Source of the DNA: an uncultured Lachnospiraceae bacterium
GTDB taxonomy: Bacteria > Bacillota > Clostridia > Lachnospirales > Lachnospiraceae
DNA length: 60,847 nucleotides
Assembly (NCBI GenBank): GCA_902767015.1
Contig: CACXFV010000113.1
Location: 1 to 60,847 of the forward strand
Direction of reading: 5' to 3'
Position numbers and translations under genes: made by a program. Positions 37,537 through 46,587 of this stretch are shown here, piece after piece (positions within the stretch are counted from its first letter, which is position 1; every line of letters starts with the position of its first letter). The notes under the pieces are model-generated. The model did not search any database, was not told where the DNA came from, and worked only from the letters and a program-made list of their open reading frames with translations.

Positions 37537-37713
37537 TTAAACGGAATAGTCAATATTCTGACCAAGTCCGGGAGTGACAGATGATTCAAGTACTTTTTGC
37601 ATGCCCTCACCGGATGTCTCAAGCTGGTCAAGCACCTTACCCATCATGGCATAACCGATGTCATTCTGCATTTTTGATGCGCTAAGATAATAAGGCAATG
37701 CTGTAATATCCAT
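37537..37713 (-). CDS. YjfB family putative motility protein
   Basis: 58 residues: MDITALPYYLSASKMQNDIG..., a Gln/Glu helix, then the family ending VLESSVTPGLGQNIDYSV. YjfB-like proteins are short, flagellum-associated proteins of unknown role. The frame is open to 37785, but GGAG lies eight bases before the ATG at 37713, giving the family's usual N-terminus. A sigma-D-like box lies about 90 bases upstream. It implies the host is or recently was flagellated. Confidence 0.78.
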   Translation of the reverse strand: MDITALPYYLSASKMQNDIGYAMMGKVLDQLETSGEGMQKVLESSVTPGLGQNIDYSV

Positions 37714-37803
37714 GTCATACACTCCAATCTGTATTAGCATATTTGTATCGTGACAGGCATAATATATTAAAAATATACATCCCATCTTTATGATACATAT
37801 TTA

Positions 37804-37827
37804 TTATCGGTATAAATTAAATTTTTA
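37804..37827 (-). promoter_or_regulatory. Candidate sigma-D (flagellar) promoter
   Basis: On the minus strand TAAA (37827-37824), 13 bases, CCGATAA (37810-37804). The -10 box is a perfect match to the flagellar sigma consensus; the spacer is one or two bases short. Confidence 0.45.
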
Positions 37828-37905
37828 TTAATAGATTTATTATGCAAATGTACCAAAACATAAATTTTGTTTTCGGCACTTTGACAATGGCTTTTTTTGA
37901 AAAAA

Positions 37906-37914
37906 TGTTATACA
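37906..37914 (+). promoter_or_regulatory. Extended -10 promoter of the MsmK-type gene
   Basis: TG-T-TATACA (37906-37914). A TTGACA lies at 37881-37886 but 22 bases away, too far for standard spacing. Confidence 0.4.
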
Positions 37915-37965
37915 ATTAATTCTGTAATTTGATAATAAATATATTTATATATAGGAGGATTTTAA

Positions 37966-39078
37966 ATGGCTAGTTTATCATTGAAAAATATCAGCAAAGT
38001 GTATCCTAACGGCTTCGTAGCTGTAAAGGATTTCAACCTTGAGATTCAGGACAGAGAGTTTATTATTTTCGTTGGTCCTTCAGGTTGTGGTAAGTCAACA
38101 ACACTTCGTATGATAGCAGGACTTGAAGATATTTCCGGAGGAGAGTTATACATAGGCGACAGACTTGTGAATGATGTTGAACCTAAAGACAGAGATATAG
38201 CGATGGTTTTCCAGAATTATGCTCTGTATCCACATATGACAGTTTTTGATAACATGGCATTTGGACTTAAGCTCAGAAAGACACCTAAGGATCAGATTGA
38301 TAAGCTTGTTCATGAAGCTGCAAGAATCCTTGATATTGAGCATTTGCTTGATCGTAAGCCGAAGGCTTTATCAGGTGGTCAGAGACAGCGTGTGGCCATG
38401 GGACGTGCGATTGTTCGTAACCCTAAGGTATTCCTTATGGACGAGCCTTTATCAAACCTTGACGCAAAGTTGAGAGTACAGATGAGAATTGAGATTTCTA
38501 AGTTGCATCAGAGATTGGAAACAACGATTATCTATGTTACACATGACCAGACAGAGGCTATGACACTTGGTACCAGAATCGTAGTTATGAAGGATGGTAT
38601 TGCACAGCAGGTAGATACACCTAAGAATCTGTATGATAATCCGGCTAACTTATTTGTTGCTGGATTCATGGGTTCACCACAGATGAACTTTATCGATGCA
38701 CAGGTTACACAGTCAGGTGCTGATGTGCTGTTATTATTTGGCAATAATTCAGTGAAAGTTCCTGAAGCTAAGGCTAAGTTGCTGATTGAAGGTAACTACA
38801 TAGACAGAACAGTCGTAATGGGTGTAAGACCGGAAGACTTCCATGATGAAGAAGTGTTTATAGATGCGAGACAGGATAGTGCTATTGAAGTAACAATCAG
38901 GTTATATGAGATGCTTGGTGCAGAAGTATTCTTATACTTTGATATTGACCAGTTTAGCTGTACAGCAAGAGTTAACCCTCGTACAACAGCAAGACCGGGT
39001 GACACAATCAGAATGGCGATTGATACTACTAAGTTACATATTTTTGACAAGGATACACAGCAGGTTATTACTAACTAA
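37966..39078 (+). CDS. MsmK/UgpC-type sugar ABC transporter ATPase
   Basis: 370 residues. Nucleotide-binding domain with Walker [10 protein letters not shown], signature [15 protein letters not shown], Walker [13 protein letters not shown] and switch His in [11 protein letters not shown], followed by a C-terminal OB-type (TOBE/MalK-like) regulatory domain. This is the MsmX/MsmK group, often encoded alone and shared among several carbohydrate importers; no permease or binding-protein gene is adjacent here, which fits that role. AGGAGG precedes the ATG, and codon use is that of a highly expressed gene. A strong terminator follows. Confidence 0.92.
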   Translation: MASLSLKNISKVYPNGFVAVKDFNLEIQDREFIIFVGPSGCGKSTTLRMIAGLEDISGGELYIGDRLVNDVEPKDRDIAMVFQNYALYPHMTVFDNMAFGLKLRKTPKDQIDKLVHEAARILDIEHLLDRKPKALSGGQRQRVAMGRAIVRNPKVFLMDEPLSNLDAKLRVQMRIEISKLHQRLETTIIYVTHDQTEAMTLGTRIVVMKDGIAQQVDTPKNLYDNPANLFVAGFMGSPQMNFIDAQVTQSGADVLLLFGNNSVKVPEAKAKLLIEGNYIDRTVVMGVRPEDFHDEEVFIDARQDSAIEVTIRLYEMLGAEVFLYFDIDQFSCTARVNPRTTARPGDTIRMAIDTTKLHIFDKDTQQVITN

Positions 39079-39184
39079 TCATAATCCCATTGGATAAAAT
39101 TTCAGCTATGAGAGCGGGCTTATTATCTGGGGTAGTGAAAGAAAGTATACGTCAGATGTAATTGTGAAGAAATGATGAAATTTT

Positions 39185-39225
39185 GAGGAAATATATAATT
39201 TTTATATATTTCCTCTTTTTTTTTT
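39185..39225 (+). terminator. Terminator of the MsmK-type gene
   Basis: GAGGAAATATATA (39185-39197) pairs with TATATATTTCCTC (39203-39215), followed by ten T. Confidence 0.9.
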
Positions 39226-39277
39226 CTTGAAAATAGGTTAAGATAAATATACTGATAAAAGTATGGGAGTGAAGCGA

Positions 39278-40366
39278 ATGATATCGAATCAGATTCTTCT
39301 AAGTACAATAGAAGAAATTAAGAGTATAACAAGAGTTGATTTGTGTGTGATGGATACAGAAGGTAAGGTTTTGGCAACTACTTTTTCCGGTGCTGAAAAG
39401 AATGAAGAGGCGGTAGTTGACTTTGCGGGTTCGCAGGCTGATAGTCAGGTTGTTTCTGACTTCCAGTTTTTTAAGGTGATAGAGGATAATCAGTTAGAGT
39501 ATGTTTTGTTGGCGGAAGGAGCCGGCAATGATGTATATATCGTAGGCAAGATGGTTGTATTTCAGATTAAGAGTCTTCTTGTAGCATATAAGGAACGTTA
39601 TGATAAGGATAATTTTATTAAAAATCTTTTGTTAGATAATATGTTGCTTGTTGATATCTATTCGAGGTCTAAGAAGCTTCATATAGATACTGATGTAAAA
39701 AGAATTGTATTCATTGTGGAGACAGTTCACGATAAAGATAATAATGCTTTGGAGACAATTAAGAGTCTTTTTGCTGGTAAAAACAGAGATTTTATCACAG
39801 CGGTAGATGAAAAAAGCATTATTATAGTAAAAGAAGTGGAGGAGGGGCAGACATATGCAGATATGGAGAAGACAGCAAATGTACTGCTCGATATGCTGAA
39901 TTCAGAGGCAATGACACAGGTTGATATTGCTTTCGGAACAATTATTAATGACATAAAGGAAGTATCAAGGTCTTATAAAGAGGCGAAGCTGGCATTGGAT
40001 GTAGGAAAGATTTTCTATAGTGATAAGCATGTGATGGCATATAACGGTCTTGGCATCGGTCGTTTGATTTATCAGCTCCCGCTTCCACTGTGTAAAATGT
40101 TTATTAAAGAGATTTTTGACGGAAAGTCCCCGGATGATTTTGACGAAGAGACACTGATTACCATCAACAAGTTTTTTGAGAACAGCCTGAATGTTTCGGA
40201 GACTTCAAGACAGTTGTATATTCACAGGAATACACTGGTATACCGATTAGATAAGCTGCAGAAGACAACAAATCTGGATTTGCGGGTATTTGATGATGCC
40301 ATTACATTTAAGATTGCACTCATGGTGGTAAAATATATGAAGTATATGGAGACAATGGATTATTAA
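39278..40366 (+). CDS. CdaR/PucR-like transcriptional regulator
   Basis: 362 residues. The N-terminal part (ISNQILLSTIEEIKSITRVDLCVMDTEGKVLATTF) resembles the sugar-diacid-recognition/PAS-like sensor of CdaR, the middle is a GGDEF-like fold without catalytic motif, and the C-terminus is the PucR-type helix-turn-helix (LNVSETSRQLYIHRNTLVYRLDKL). The chosen start at 39278 has GGGAGTG upstream; an earlier ATG (39263) overlaps that site. It lies directly after the MsmK-type gene and may govern carbohydrate uptake; the effector is unknown. Confidence 0.82.
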   Translation: MISNQILLSTIEEIKSITRVDLCVMDTEGKVLATTFSGAEKNEEAVVDFAGSQADSQVVSDFQFFKVIEDNQLEYVLLAEGAGNDVYIVGKMVVFQIKSLLVAYKERYDKDNFIKNLLLDNMLLVDIYSRSKKLHIDTDVKRIVFIVETVHDKDNNALETIKSLFAGKNRDFITAVDEKSIIIVKEVEEGQTYADMEKTANVLLDMLNSEAMTQVDIAFGTIINDIKEVSRSYKEAKLALDVGKIFYSDKHVMAYNGLGIGRLIYQLPLPLCKMFIKEIFDGKSPDDFDEETLITINKFFENSLNVSETSRQLYIHRNTLVYRLDKLQKTTNLDLRVFDDAITFKIALMVVKYMKYMETMDY

Positions 40367-40450
40367 TATGGTATATTTTGACCATGGATATTGAGTCACA
40401 GTCGGAAATGACTGTTAATAATAATGTGAAAAGGAAGCTGAGGTACCGTA

Positions 40451-41152
40451 ATGATAGTGTTAGAAAATGTAAGTAAGTCATATTCTACGGGTGCACCTGC
40501 CATTAAAGACATAAGTCTTAAGATAGACGATGGAGAGTTTGTATTTATAGTGGGAAACAGTGGTTCGGGAAAATCGACACTCATTAAGCTGTTGCTGAAA
40601 GAGTTGGAACCGTCTACCGGCAGTATAGAAGTAAATGGTAAGAATCTTAAGAATATAAGAAGAAAGAAGATTGCTGAATATAGACGTGGAATCGGAGTTG
40701 TATTCCAGGATTTCAGACTGTTGAAGGACAGAAATGTATATGAGAATGTGGCATTTGCGCAGCGTGTAGTGGAGACACCGCATAAAATCATCAGACGAAG
40801 AGTTCCGGCAATGTTGGCGCTGGTGGGACTGGCAGAGAAGTATCGTTCCTATCCAAAAGAATTGTCCGGTGGTGAACAACAGAGGGTTGCCATGGCGAGG
40901 GCGCTTGTCAATGATCCGGCCATGCTTTTGGCGGACGAGCCCACGGGAAATCTGGATCCAAGCAATTCATGGGAGATTATGAAGCTACTGGAAGAGATTA
41001 ATAACCGAGGAACGACGGTAGTGGTGGTTACGCATAACAGGGAGATTGTAGAAGCCATGAATAAGCGCGTGATTACCATGCATAAGGGCGTAATATTAAG
41101 TGACGAGAAAAAAGGTGAATATTCATATGAAAATCAGTACAGTGGCATATAG
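40451..41152 (+). CDS. ftsE: Cell division ATP-binding protein FtsE
   Basis: 233 residues, the ATPase of the FtsEX complex that activates murein hydrolases at the septum. Walker A GNSGSGKST, signature LSGGEQQRVAMARAL, Walker B MLLADEPTGNLD, switch His in VVTHNREIV; QDFRLLKDRNVYENVAFA is typical of FtsE. It overlaps ftsX by 26 bases, and two coiled-coil M23 hydrolase genes follow, which supports the assignment. Confidence 0.95.
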   Translation: MIVLENVSKSYSTGAPAIKDISLKIDDGEFVFIVGNSGSGKSTLIKLLLKELEPSTGSIEVNGKNLKNIRRKKIAEYRRGIGVVFQDFRLLKDRNVYENVAFAQRVVETPHKIIRRRVPAMLALVGLAEKYRSYPKELSGGEQQRVAMARALVNDPAMLLADEPTGNLDPSNSWEIMKLLEEINNRGTTVVVVTHNREIVEAMNKRVITMHKGVILSDEKKGEYSYENQYSGI

Positions 41153-42035
41153 TTGCGGACAAGGTATTAAGAATATCAAAAGAAATAAGTTATTTTCGCT
41201 CGCATCAGTGGGGACAATTACGGCATGTATATTTCTGATAGGATTGTTTTATATTATTATTGCCAATTTCCAGTATTTGGTAAAGGAGGCAGAAGACTCT
41301 GTCTGTATAACAGTTTTTTTTGACGAGGATATCAAAGAGAATAGAATTGAAGAGATAGGTGAGTTGATTAGAAAGCGGGTGGAGGTATCAGAGGTAAAAT
41401 ATACATCCGGTGATGAGGCATGGGAGGAATATAAGAATACTTATTTTGCTGAAGATCCGGAGTTGGCAGAGGGCTTTAAGGATGACAATCCTCTTGCAGG
41501 CTCCTCACATTATGAGATTTATCTGAATGATCTGAAAATGCAGAATGCATTTGTCACCTATCTTAAGACGATAAGTGGTATCAGAAAGGTGAATTTCTCA
41601 GAGAGTACGGCGAGTACACTCACGGATTTTGCCAAGATGGTGGGTTATGTATCCATTGTCATCATTGTCATTTTGTTTGCAGTTGGCATTTTCCTTATCA
41701 GTAATACAGTTATGATAGGTATTACCGTTAGAAAAGAAGAAATAAGAATTATGAAGCTGATAGGAGCGACGGATGTATTTGTGCGTCTTCCGTTTATTAT
41801 AGAAGGCATTGTGATAGGTCTGATTGGGGCTGTTTTGCCTATCATGGCATTGATTCTTATTTATCAAAAGATTGTGGTGTATATTATGACCCAGTTCCAG
41901 TCATTTACCAATCTTGTCTCCTTTATCAGTGCGAGACAGATTTTTTCAGTGGTAGTGCCGATGGCACTGCTGATAGGTGCGGGAATTGGTTTTATTGGAA
42001 GTATGATTACGGTGAGAAAGCATTTGAGAGTGTAG
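41127..42035 (+). CDS. ftsX: Cell division permease FtsX
   Basis: 302 residues with four membrane helices (about 22-48, 172-195, 220-250, 270-295) and one large extracellular loop (about 50-165) that in other bacteria contacts PcsB, EnvC or RipC. AAAGGTG lies nine bases before the ATG at 41127; the frame extends further up inside ftsE but without a site. FtsX transmits ATP hydrolysis by FtsE to an extracellular hydrolase; candidates are the next two gene products. Confidence 0.95.
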   Translation: MKISTVAYSCGQGIKNIKRNKLFSLASVGTITACIFLIGLFYIIIANFQYLVKEAEDSVCITVFFDEDIKENRIEEIGELIRKRVEVSEVKYTSGDEAWEEYKNTYFAEDPELAEGFKDDNPLAGSSHYEIYLNDLKMQNAFVTYLKTISGIRKVNFSESTASTLTDFAKMVGYVSIVIIVILFAVGIFLISNTVMIGITVRKEEIRIMKLIGATDVFVRLPFIIEGIVIGLIGAVLPIMALILIYQKIVVYIMTQFQSFTNLVSFISARQIFSVVVPMALLIGAGIGFIGSMITVRKHLRV

Positions 42036-42069
42036 AGAAAAGCATTTTAGTATAGGAGAATGGTGCGGT

Positions 42070-43254
42070 TTGAGAAAGAGAATATTAAGTGTAGCATGTA
42101 TGGTATTGGCAGGGGTTATGACGGTGACAGCTGTCAGGCCTCTTAAGGCAACGAGTATTGAGGATGAAAGAAATAAGCAACAGCAGTTAGAGCAGAATAT
42201 TGAGAGTGCGCAGCAGATACTGGCGGATTTGGAGAAGCTGAAGGAGGATACAACGGCTTATATTGCAGAGATGGATGAGAGAATGGAGGAACTCACGAAT
42301 TATATTATTGAGCTCAATGCCAGGATTGCCGATAAAGAGGGAAGGATTGATGAAATCAATGTGGAATTAGACGCACAGCAAAAGGATATTGAAGAGCAAT
42401 ATGAGGCGATGAAGAAACGAATTAAGTTTCTCTATGAAAATGGACAGACTGATTATATTGATATGCTGTTAAATTCTCACAATATGAGTGATTTGATTAA
42501 TAAGGCAGAATATTTGACCAAAATTACCGAGTATGACAGAAATATGCTGAATAAGCTTAAGGAAACGAAAGAAAAGATAGAGTTAAATAAGAATACACTG
42601 GTAGAGGAAAAGACAGAGCTTGACAGTATGAGTACCGCTGCAAAGGATGAGCAGGAAGAGGTTCAGAAGTTGGTGGAGGCAAAGGCACAATTGCTTTTGG
42701 AGACGAATGAGCAGATAGATGCCAAGCAGGAAGAGGTTCTTTCCATGGAAGGTGAGCTTGTGGCATCAAAGGCGATTGAGGCAGAGCTTGTAGAGCAGGA
42801 AAAAATCGCAAAGGCATTGGCGGCAGCCTCCGGATATTATAGCAATGTAACCTATACAGGGGACAAGTTTAAGTGGCCTCTACAGGGGTATTACAATATT
42901 TCTTCGGGATTTGTACATAGAATTAATCCGGTAACGAATCAGCCGGAGAATCACAGTGGTATTGATATTCCGGCTCCGGCAGGAACACCGGTTATGGCTG
43001 GTGCAGACGGAGTGGTAGCGTGGGCATACAGAAGCGGCTCCGCCGGTAATTGGGTTGGAATCGATCATGGGAACGGCATCATGACAGTGTATATGCATAT
43101 GTCAGCTTTTAATTGTACTGCCGGCGATACGGTAAAGAGAGGCGATACCATTGGCTTCGTTGGCTCTACAGGACAGTCAACGGGGAATCATCTGCATTTT
43201 AGTGTGAGGGTGGATGGCAGCTATGTTAATCCCATTAACTTCCTCGGCAATTAA
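42070..43254 (+). CDS. Coiled-coil M23 (LytM) murein hydrolase, paralog 1
   Basis: 394 residues, TTG start with GGAGAA upstream. Signal peptide (about 1-29), long coiled coil (about 30-245, rich in E/K/Q), linker, and a C-terminal LytM/M23 domain with zinc-site motifs HSGIDIPAPAG (HxxxD) and HLHFS (HxH). This is the EnvC/PcsB-like plan of an FtsX-regulated hydrolase or hydrolase activator; because the zinc residues are kept, it is likely an active endopeptidase. It follows ftsX by 34 bases. Confidence 0.9.
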   Translation: MRKRILSVACMVLAGVMTVTAVRPLKATSIEDERNKQQQLEQNIESAQQILADLEKLKEDTTAYIAEMDERMEELTNYIIELNARIADKEGRIDEINVELDAQQKDIEEQYEAMKKRIKFLYENGQTDYIDMLLNSHNMSDLINKAEYLTKITEYDRNMLNKLKETKEKIELNKNTLVEEKTELDSMSTAAKDEQEEVQKLVEAKAQLLLETNEQIDAKQEEVLSMEGELVASKAIEAELVEQEKIAKALAAASGYYSNVTYTGDKFKWPLQGYYNISSGFVHRINPVTNQPENHSGIDIPAPAGTPVMAGADGVVAWAYRSGSAGNWVGIDHGNGIMTVYMHMSAFNCTAGDTVKRGDTIGFVGSTGQSTGNHLHFSVRVDGSYVNPINFLGN

Positions 43255-43406
43255 TAGTTACTATGAAGCATTCTGTCTGGTTGGATGAGGTATCGGGAAT
43301 TTAGCTGATTATTGTGCCATAAAGGGATAGAATCAGAATATACGTTAGGCGATGACAGGTATGAAACAATAAACATAAGTATAGAAAATAAAGGTGGAGA
43401 TACATT

Positions 43407-44798
43407 TTGAAAAAGAAATTGATATTTTTTTCGGGTACCATATTAACGCTTGCCCTGCTGGTGGCATCTGTTCAGCAGCTGAAGGCGACAAGTATAGAAG
43501 AAGAGCAGAATAAGCAACAGGAGCTTAAGGAAGAAATCAATGATGCAAAAGCAATTCTAAAAGAACTTGAGCAGTTAAAGAATGATACGACAGCCTATAT
43601 TTCAGCTTTAGATGGAAAAATGATGGAGCTTACAGATTATATTATCAGTCTGAATGCACAGATAGAAGTGAAGGAGACGGATATTGAAGCAATTAATAAT
43701 GAGCTTCAAAATCAGGAAAAGGATATAGAGGTTCAGTATGATTCCATGAAGAAGAGAATTAAGTTTCTCTATGAAAATGGACAGACCGAATATCTTGATC
43801 TGATACTGAATTCAGGAAGTATCAGCGAGTTGCTGAATAGAGCGGAGTATTTATCAAAGATTACTGAGTATGACAGAGATATGTTGAACAAGCTTAAGCA
43901 GACGAAGGAGAACATTGAGCTTACCAAGGCAACCTTGCAGAGTGAAAAGGAAGAGTTGGACAGACTTAAAGAGGATGCACAGCAGCAACAGGGCGAGATA
44001 GAGCTGCTTGCCGATGAAAAAGGTAAAGTACTGCGGGAAACCAATTTAAAGATTGATGATACTAAGTCAACAGTAGAAACGATGGAGGGTCAGCTTGCAG
44101 CATCCGAGGCAATTGAAGCAGAGCTCATAGAGCTTGAGCGGAAGCGTGAGGAGCAGCGTAAGTTAGAAGAGCAAAGAAGGCTGGAGGAGGAAAAGAAAAA
44201 GGAAGAGCAGAGAAAGGCAGAGGAGCAGAGGAAGGCAGAAGAACTGAAGCGGGAAGAGGAGCGCAGACAGCAAGAGAAAAATGATACTCCACAGACCACA
44301 GATCACAGTGACACACAGAATGATGCCTCTTCTTCAGATGACGGAGATACGGATGATACCGATTCTTCTGATAATGGTACGCCAACAGATGATAATAGTT
44401 CTTCTTCGGGCAGATTCTTATGGCCGCTTCCGGGGTATAGTTATATATCCTCTGGTTTTATACATAGAATTAATCCGGTCACCGGTCAGGCAGAGAATCA
44501 TTCCGGTATTGATATTCCGGCACCGGCAGGCACCAATATTATTGCGGCCGGCTCAGGTACGGTGGCATGGGCATATAGAAGTGCGTCAGCGGGTAATTGG
44601 ATAGGAATTGAACATGATAATGGATTATATACTGTCTATATGCATATGTCAGGATTTAATTGTCAAGAGGGTGACAGAGTAAAAGCAGGAGATGTCATTG
44701 GATTTGTAGGGACGACAGGTCAGTCAACGGGAAATCATTTGCATTTTAGTGTCAGACTTAACGGCTCATATGTGAATCCGCTTGATTATCTTCCGTAA
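43407..44798 (+). CDS. Coiled-coil M23 (LytM) murein hydrolase, paralog 2
   Basis: 463 residues, again with a TTG start (GGTGGAG upstream). It is a diverged tandem duplicate of the preceding gene: the coiled coil shares MKKRIKFLYENGQT and LNRAEYLSKITEYDR, and the M23 domain shares HRINPVTGQAENHSGIDIPA and HLHFS. It differs by an extra Glu/Arg/Lys-Gln repeat helix (about 235-292) and an acidic Ser/Asp/Thr linker (about 293-335) before the catalytic domain. The longer arm could reach deeper into the wall. The stop overlaps ATG 44798, an alternative start of the next gene. Confidence 0.9.
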   Translation: MKKKLIFFSGTILTLALLVASVQQLKATSIEEEQNKQQELKEEINDAKAILKELEQLKNDTTAYISALDGKMMELTDYIISLNAQIEVKETDIEAINNELQNQEKDIEVQYDSMKKRIKFLYENGQTEYLDLILNSGSISELLNRAEYLSKITEYDRDMLNKLKQTKENIELTKATLQSEKEELDRLKEDAQQQQGEIELLADEKGKVLRETNLKIDDTKSTVETMEGQLAASEAIEAELIELERKREEQRKLEEQRRLEEEKKKEEQRKAEEQRKAEELKREEERRQQEKNDTPQTTDHSDTQNDASSSDDGDTDDTDSSDNGTPTDDNSSSSGRFLWPLPGYSYISSGFIHRINPVTGQAENHSGIDIPAPAGTNIIAAGSGTVAWAYRSASAGNWIGIEHDNGLYTVYMHMSGFNCQEGDRVKAGDVIGFVGTTGQSTGNHLHFSVRLNGSYVNPLDYLP

Positions 44799-44821
44799 TG
44801 GCAGAATGGAGATATAGTATA

Positions 44822-46237
44822 ATGAATGATGATTACAACAATGATGGATATAACACCGGTGGGTATAACAATGGAGGATATAGTACCGGCGGATATAACA
44901 ATGGCGGGCACAACACCGGCGGCTACAACAATGGAGGATATAATACCGGCGGATATGGCAATGACGGGTATAATACCGGCGACTACAACAATGATGGAAA
45001 TCAATATCGTAATATCAATCAGGATGGGACTGGTGCTGGCGGACAGAATCAGGAGGAAAAGAAGCGGGTATACCGCAGTGGGTTGATTGCCGGTATCTTC
45101 ATGGGAATTGCTATTATGCTCATATTGATACTGGGCTCTAATGTGCTGCTCAAAAGGATATACAGGCATCGCCAATCTGATTCTATCATCAATGATATGG
45201 ATGAGGTTTCAGATAAAATAGAGTTAATTGAAGAGTATCTGGATAAATTTTATTTTGAAGAAATAGATGAAGAAACGCTGGCCAATGGAATATATTATGG
45301 TATGGCAGCATCGCTGGGTGACCCCTATACGACCTATTATACACCTGATGAATATGAGGCGCTGACTTCTAGCACCAATGGAGAGTATTGTGGCATAGGA
45401 GTTGTGGTAAGCAAGAATACTGATGATGACACAATTGTCATATCAAGGGTATTTAAAAATTCACCGGCACGGGAGGCAGGACTACAGGAGGGAGATGTTT
45501 TCTACACTGTAGACGGTCAGTCAACAGAAGGAATGTCCACGGAAGATCTGGCAGCTGTTGTGGTAGGAGAAAAGGGAACAGAAGTTACGATTGAGATTAT
45601 GCGTGATGACGAGATATTAGAGTTTACCATCACGAGAAAAAAGGTTGAGATGGATACCGTAGAGTATGAAATGAAAGACGGTAATATAGGGTATGTCAGA
45701 ATAGAAGAATTTGATGCAGTGACACCCAAGCAGGTGGAAAACGCTATTAAGGAGCTGGATGCATCAGGGATGAAGGGCATTATAGTAGATTTGAGAAACA
45801 ATCCGGGCGGTTCGCTTTCCGCAGTCAGGGAGATAGCCAGTATGTTTCAAGAGGGAAAAGAGTTATTTCTCTATAGTGAGACAAAAGAGGGAGACAGAGA
45901 CGATTATTATCTGACCGGGAAGGTATTGATTGAAGATATACCGATGGTAATCATTATTAATGAGAATAGTGCCAGCGCTTCGGAGGCATTTTCGGGCGCG
46001 ATGAAATGTTATGGCAGGGCATCCATTGTGGGAACGGTTTCATTTGGAAAAGGAATTATGCAGACCATCTATGCATTGAATGACGGTTCCGCATTAAAAA
46101 TCACAACGGGCAAGTATTATCTGCCTGATGGAAGCAATATTCATAAGATAGGTATCACGCCGGATTATGAGGTGGAGGCATCAGAGGAAGCCGATGAGGA
46201 TGCACAGTTAGATAAGGCAATGGAGCTATTGAAGTAG
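44822..46237 (+). CDS. CtpA-type S41 peptidase with N-terminal Tyr-Asn-Gly repeats
   Basis: 471 residues. Residues ~9-59 are ten five-residue units alternating GYNTG and GYNNG; then a membrane helix (about 82-103), a helical region, a PDZ domain (EYCGIGVVVSK to TVEIMRDDE region) and an S41 serine protease domain with catalytic Ser in NENSASASEAF and Lys in SFGKGIMQ. CtpA/CtpB process periplasmic or wall proteins and often accompany ftsEX-linked hydrolases. An ATG at 44798 is in frame, but GGAG favours 44822. The repeat tail lies on the cytoplasmic side. Confidence 0.9.
   Translation: MNDDYNNDGYNTGGYNNGGYSTGGYNNGGHNTGGYNNGGYNTGGYGNDGYNTGDYNNDGNQYRNINQDGTGAGGQNQEEKKRVYRSGLIAGIFMGIAIMLILILGSNVLLKRIYRHRQSDSIINDMDEVSDKIELIEEYLDKFYFEEIDEETLANGIYYGMAASLGDPYTTYYTPDEYEALTSSTNGEYCGIGVVVSKNTDDDTIVISRVFKNSPAREAGLQEGDVFYTVDGQSTEGMSTEDLAAVVVGEKGTEVTIEIMRDDEILEFTITRKKVEMDTVEYEMKDGNIGYVRIEEFDAVTPKQVENAIKELDASGMKGIIVDLRNNPGGSLSAVREIASMFQEGKELFLYSETKEGDRDDYYLTGKVLIEDIPMVIIINENSASASEAFSGAMKCYGRASIVGTVSFGKGIMQTIYALNDGSALKITTGKYYLPDGSNIHKIGITPDYEVEASEEADEDAQLDKAMELLK
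44846..44998 (+). repeat. 15/30-base tandem repeats inside the CtpA gene
   Basis: About ten 15-base units (type GGNTAYAACAMY) encode alternating GYNTG and GYNNG pentapeptides, so the DNA period is 30 bases. Units differ mainly at third positions, so the array is old or under selection for protein sequence. Confidence 0.85.
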
Positions 46238-46295
46238 GCAGATGAATGTCAGACGTGAAATAGCAGTATAAAATGGATAATAATTTTGCGGAAGT

Positions 46296-46333
46296 AATGC
46301 GTTATGAGCAGAGAGACTTATAACGCATTATTT
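46296..46333 (+). terminator. Terminator of the ftsEX-ctpA cluster
   Basis: AATGCGTTAT (46296-46305) pairs with ATAACGCATT (46320-46329), followed by ATTTT. Confidence 0.7.
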
Positions 46334-46389
46334 TAATGCTTAGGGTTTACACATAAATCAGTAAGATAAATACTTTACATGGACCAAAG

Positions 46390-46476
46390 GTAACAGTTCA
46401 GACGGATATTCGCACAAGATACTATACTACACGTGATAACGCTGTTACGTTATTATTCACAGGTATCCTCCGTCTG
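46390..46476 (+). repeat. Best copy of the GTAACAGTTC motif, pseudoknot-capable
   Basis: GTAACAGTTCAGACGGATATTCGCA starts here (given in parts: GTAACAG at 46390-46396, CAGACGGA at 46399-46406). CTGTTAC (46442-46448) complements the first part and TCCGTCTG (46469-46476) the second. The order A-B-A'-B' would form a pseudoknot of 7 and 8 pairs. Confidence 0.5.
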
Positions 46477-46488
46477 CACTTCATGCCC

Positions 46489-46513
46489 GTTTCAGCTAGA
46501 AACCAGCTGAAAC
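46489..46513. repeat. Perfect 9-bp hairpin
   Basis: GTTTCAGCT (46489-46497), loop AGAAACC, AGCTGAAAC (46505-46513). No T run follows. Confidence 0.5.
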
Positions 46514-46558
46514 GCTATTGTTGTTACAACCAAACAGAACGTATGTTTATTTTTCTTC

Positions 46559-46587
46559 TGTACAATTTATATGTTGTATGTTATGAT
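46559..46587 (+). promoter_or_regulatory. Candidate uvrB promoter
   Basis: TGTACA (46559-46564), 17 bases, TATGAT (46582-46587), 111 bases before the start. Confidence 0.4.

Noticed and set aside
44090-44299. Ser-rich minus-strand frame in the second M23 gene
   Set aside because: Antisense of the Glu/Arg/Lys repeat helix; composition explains it fully.
44786-45175. Minus-strand frame of 129 codons, rich in Ile/Val
   Set aside because: It is the complement of the GYNTG/GYNNG repeats of the CtpA gene; its hydrophobic pattern is a by-product of that repeat.
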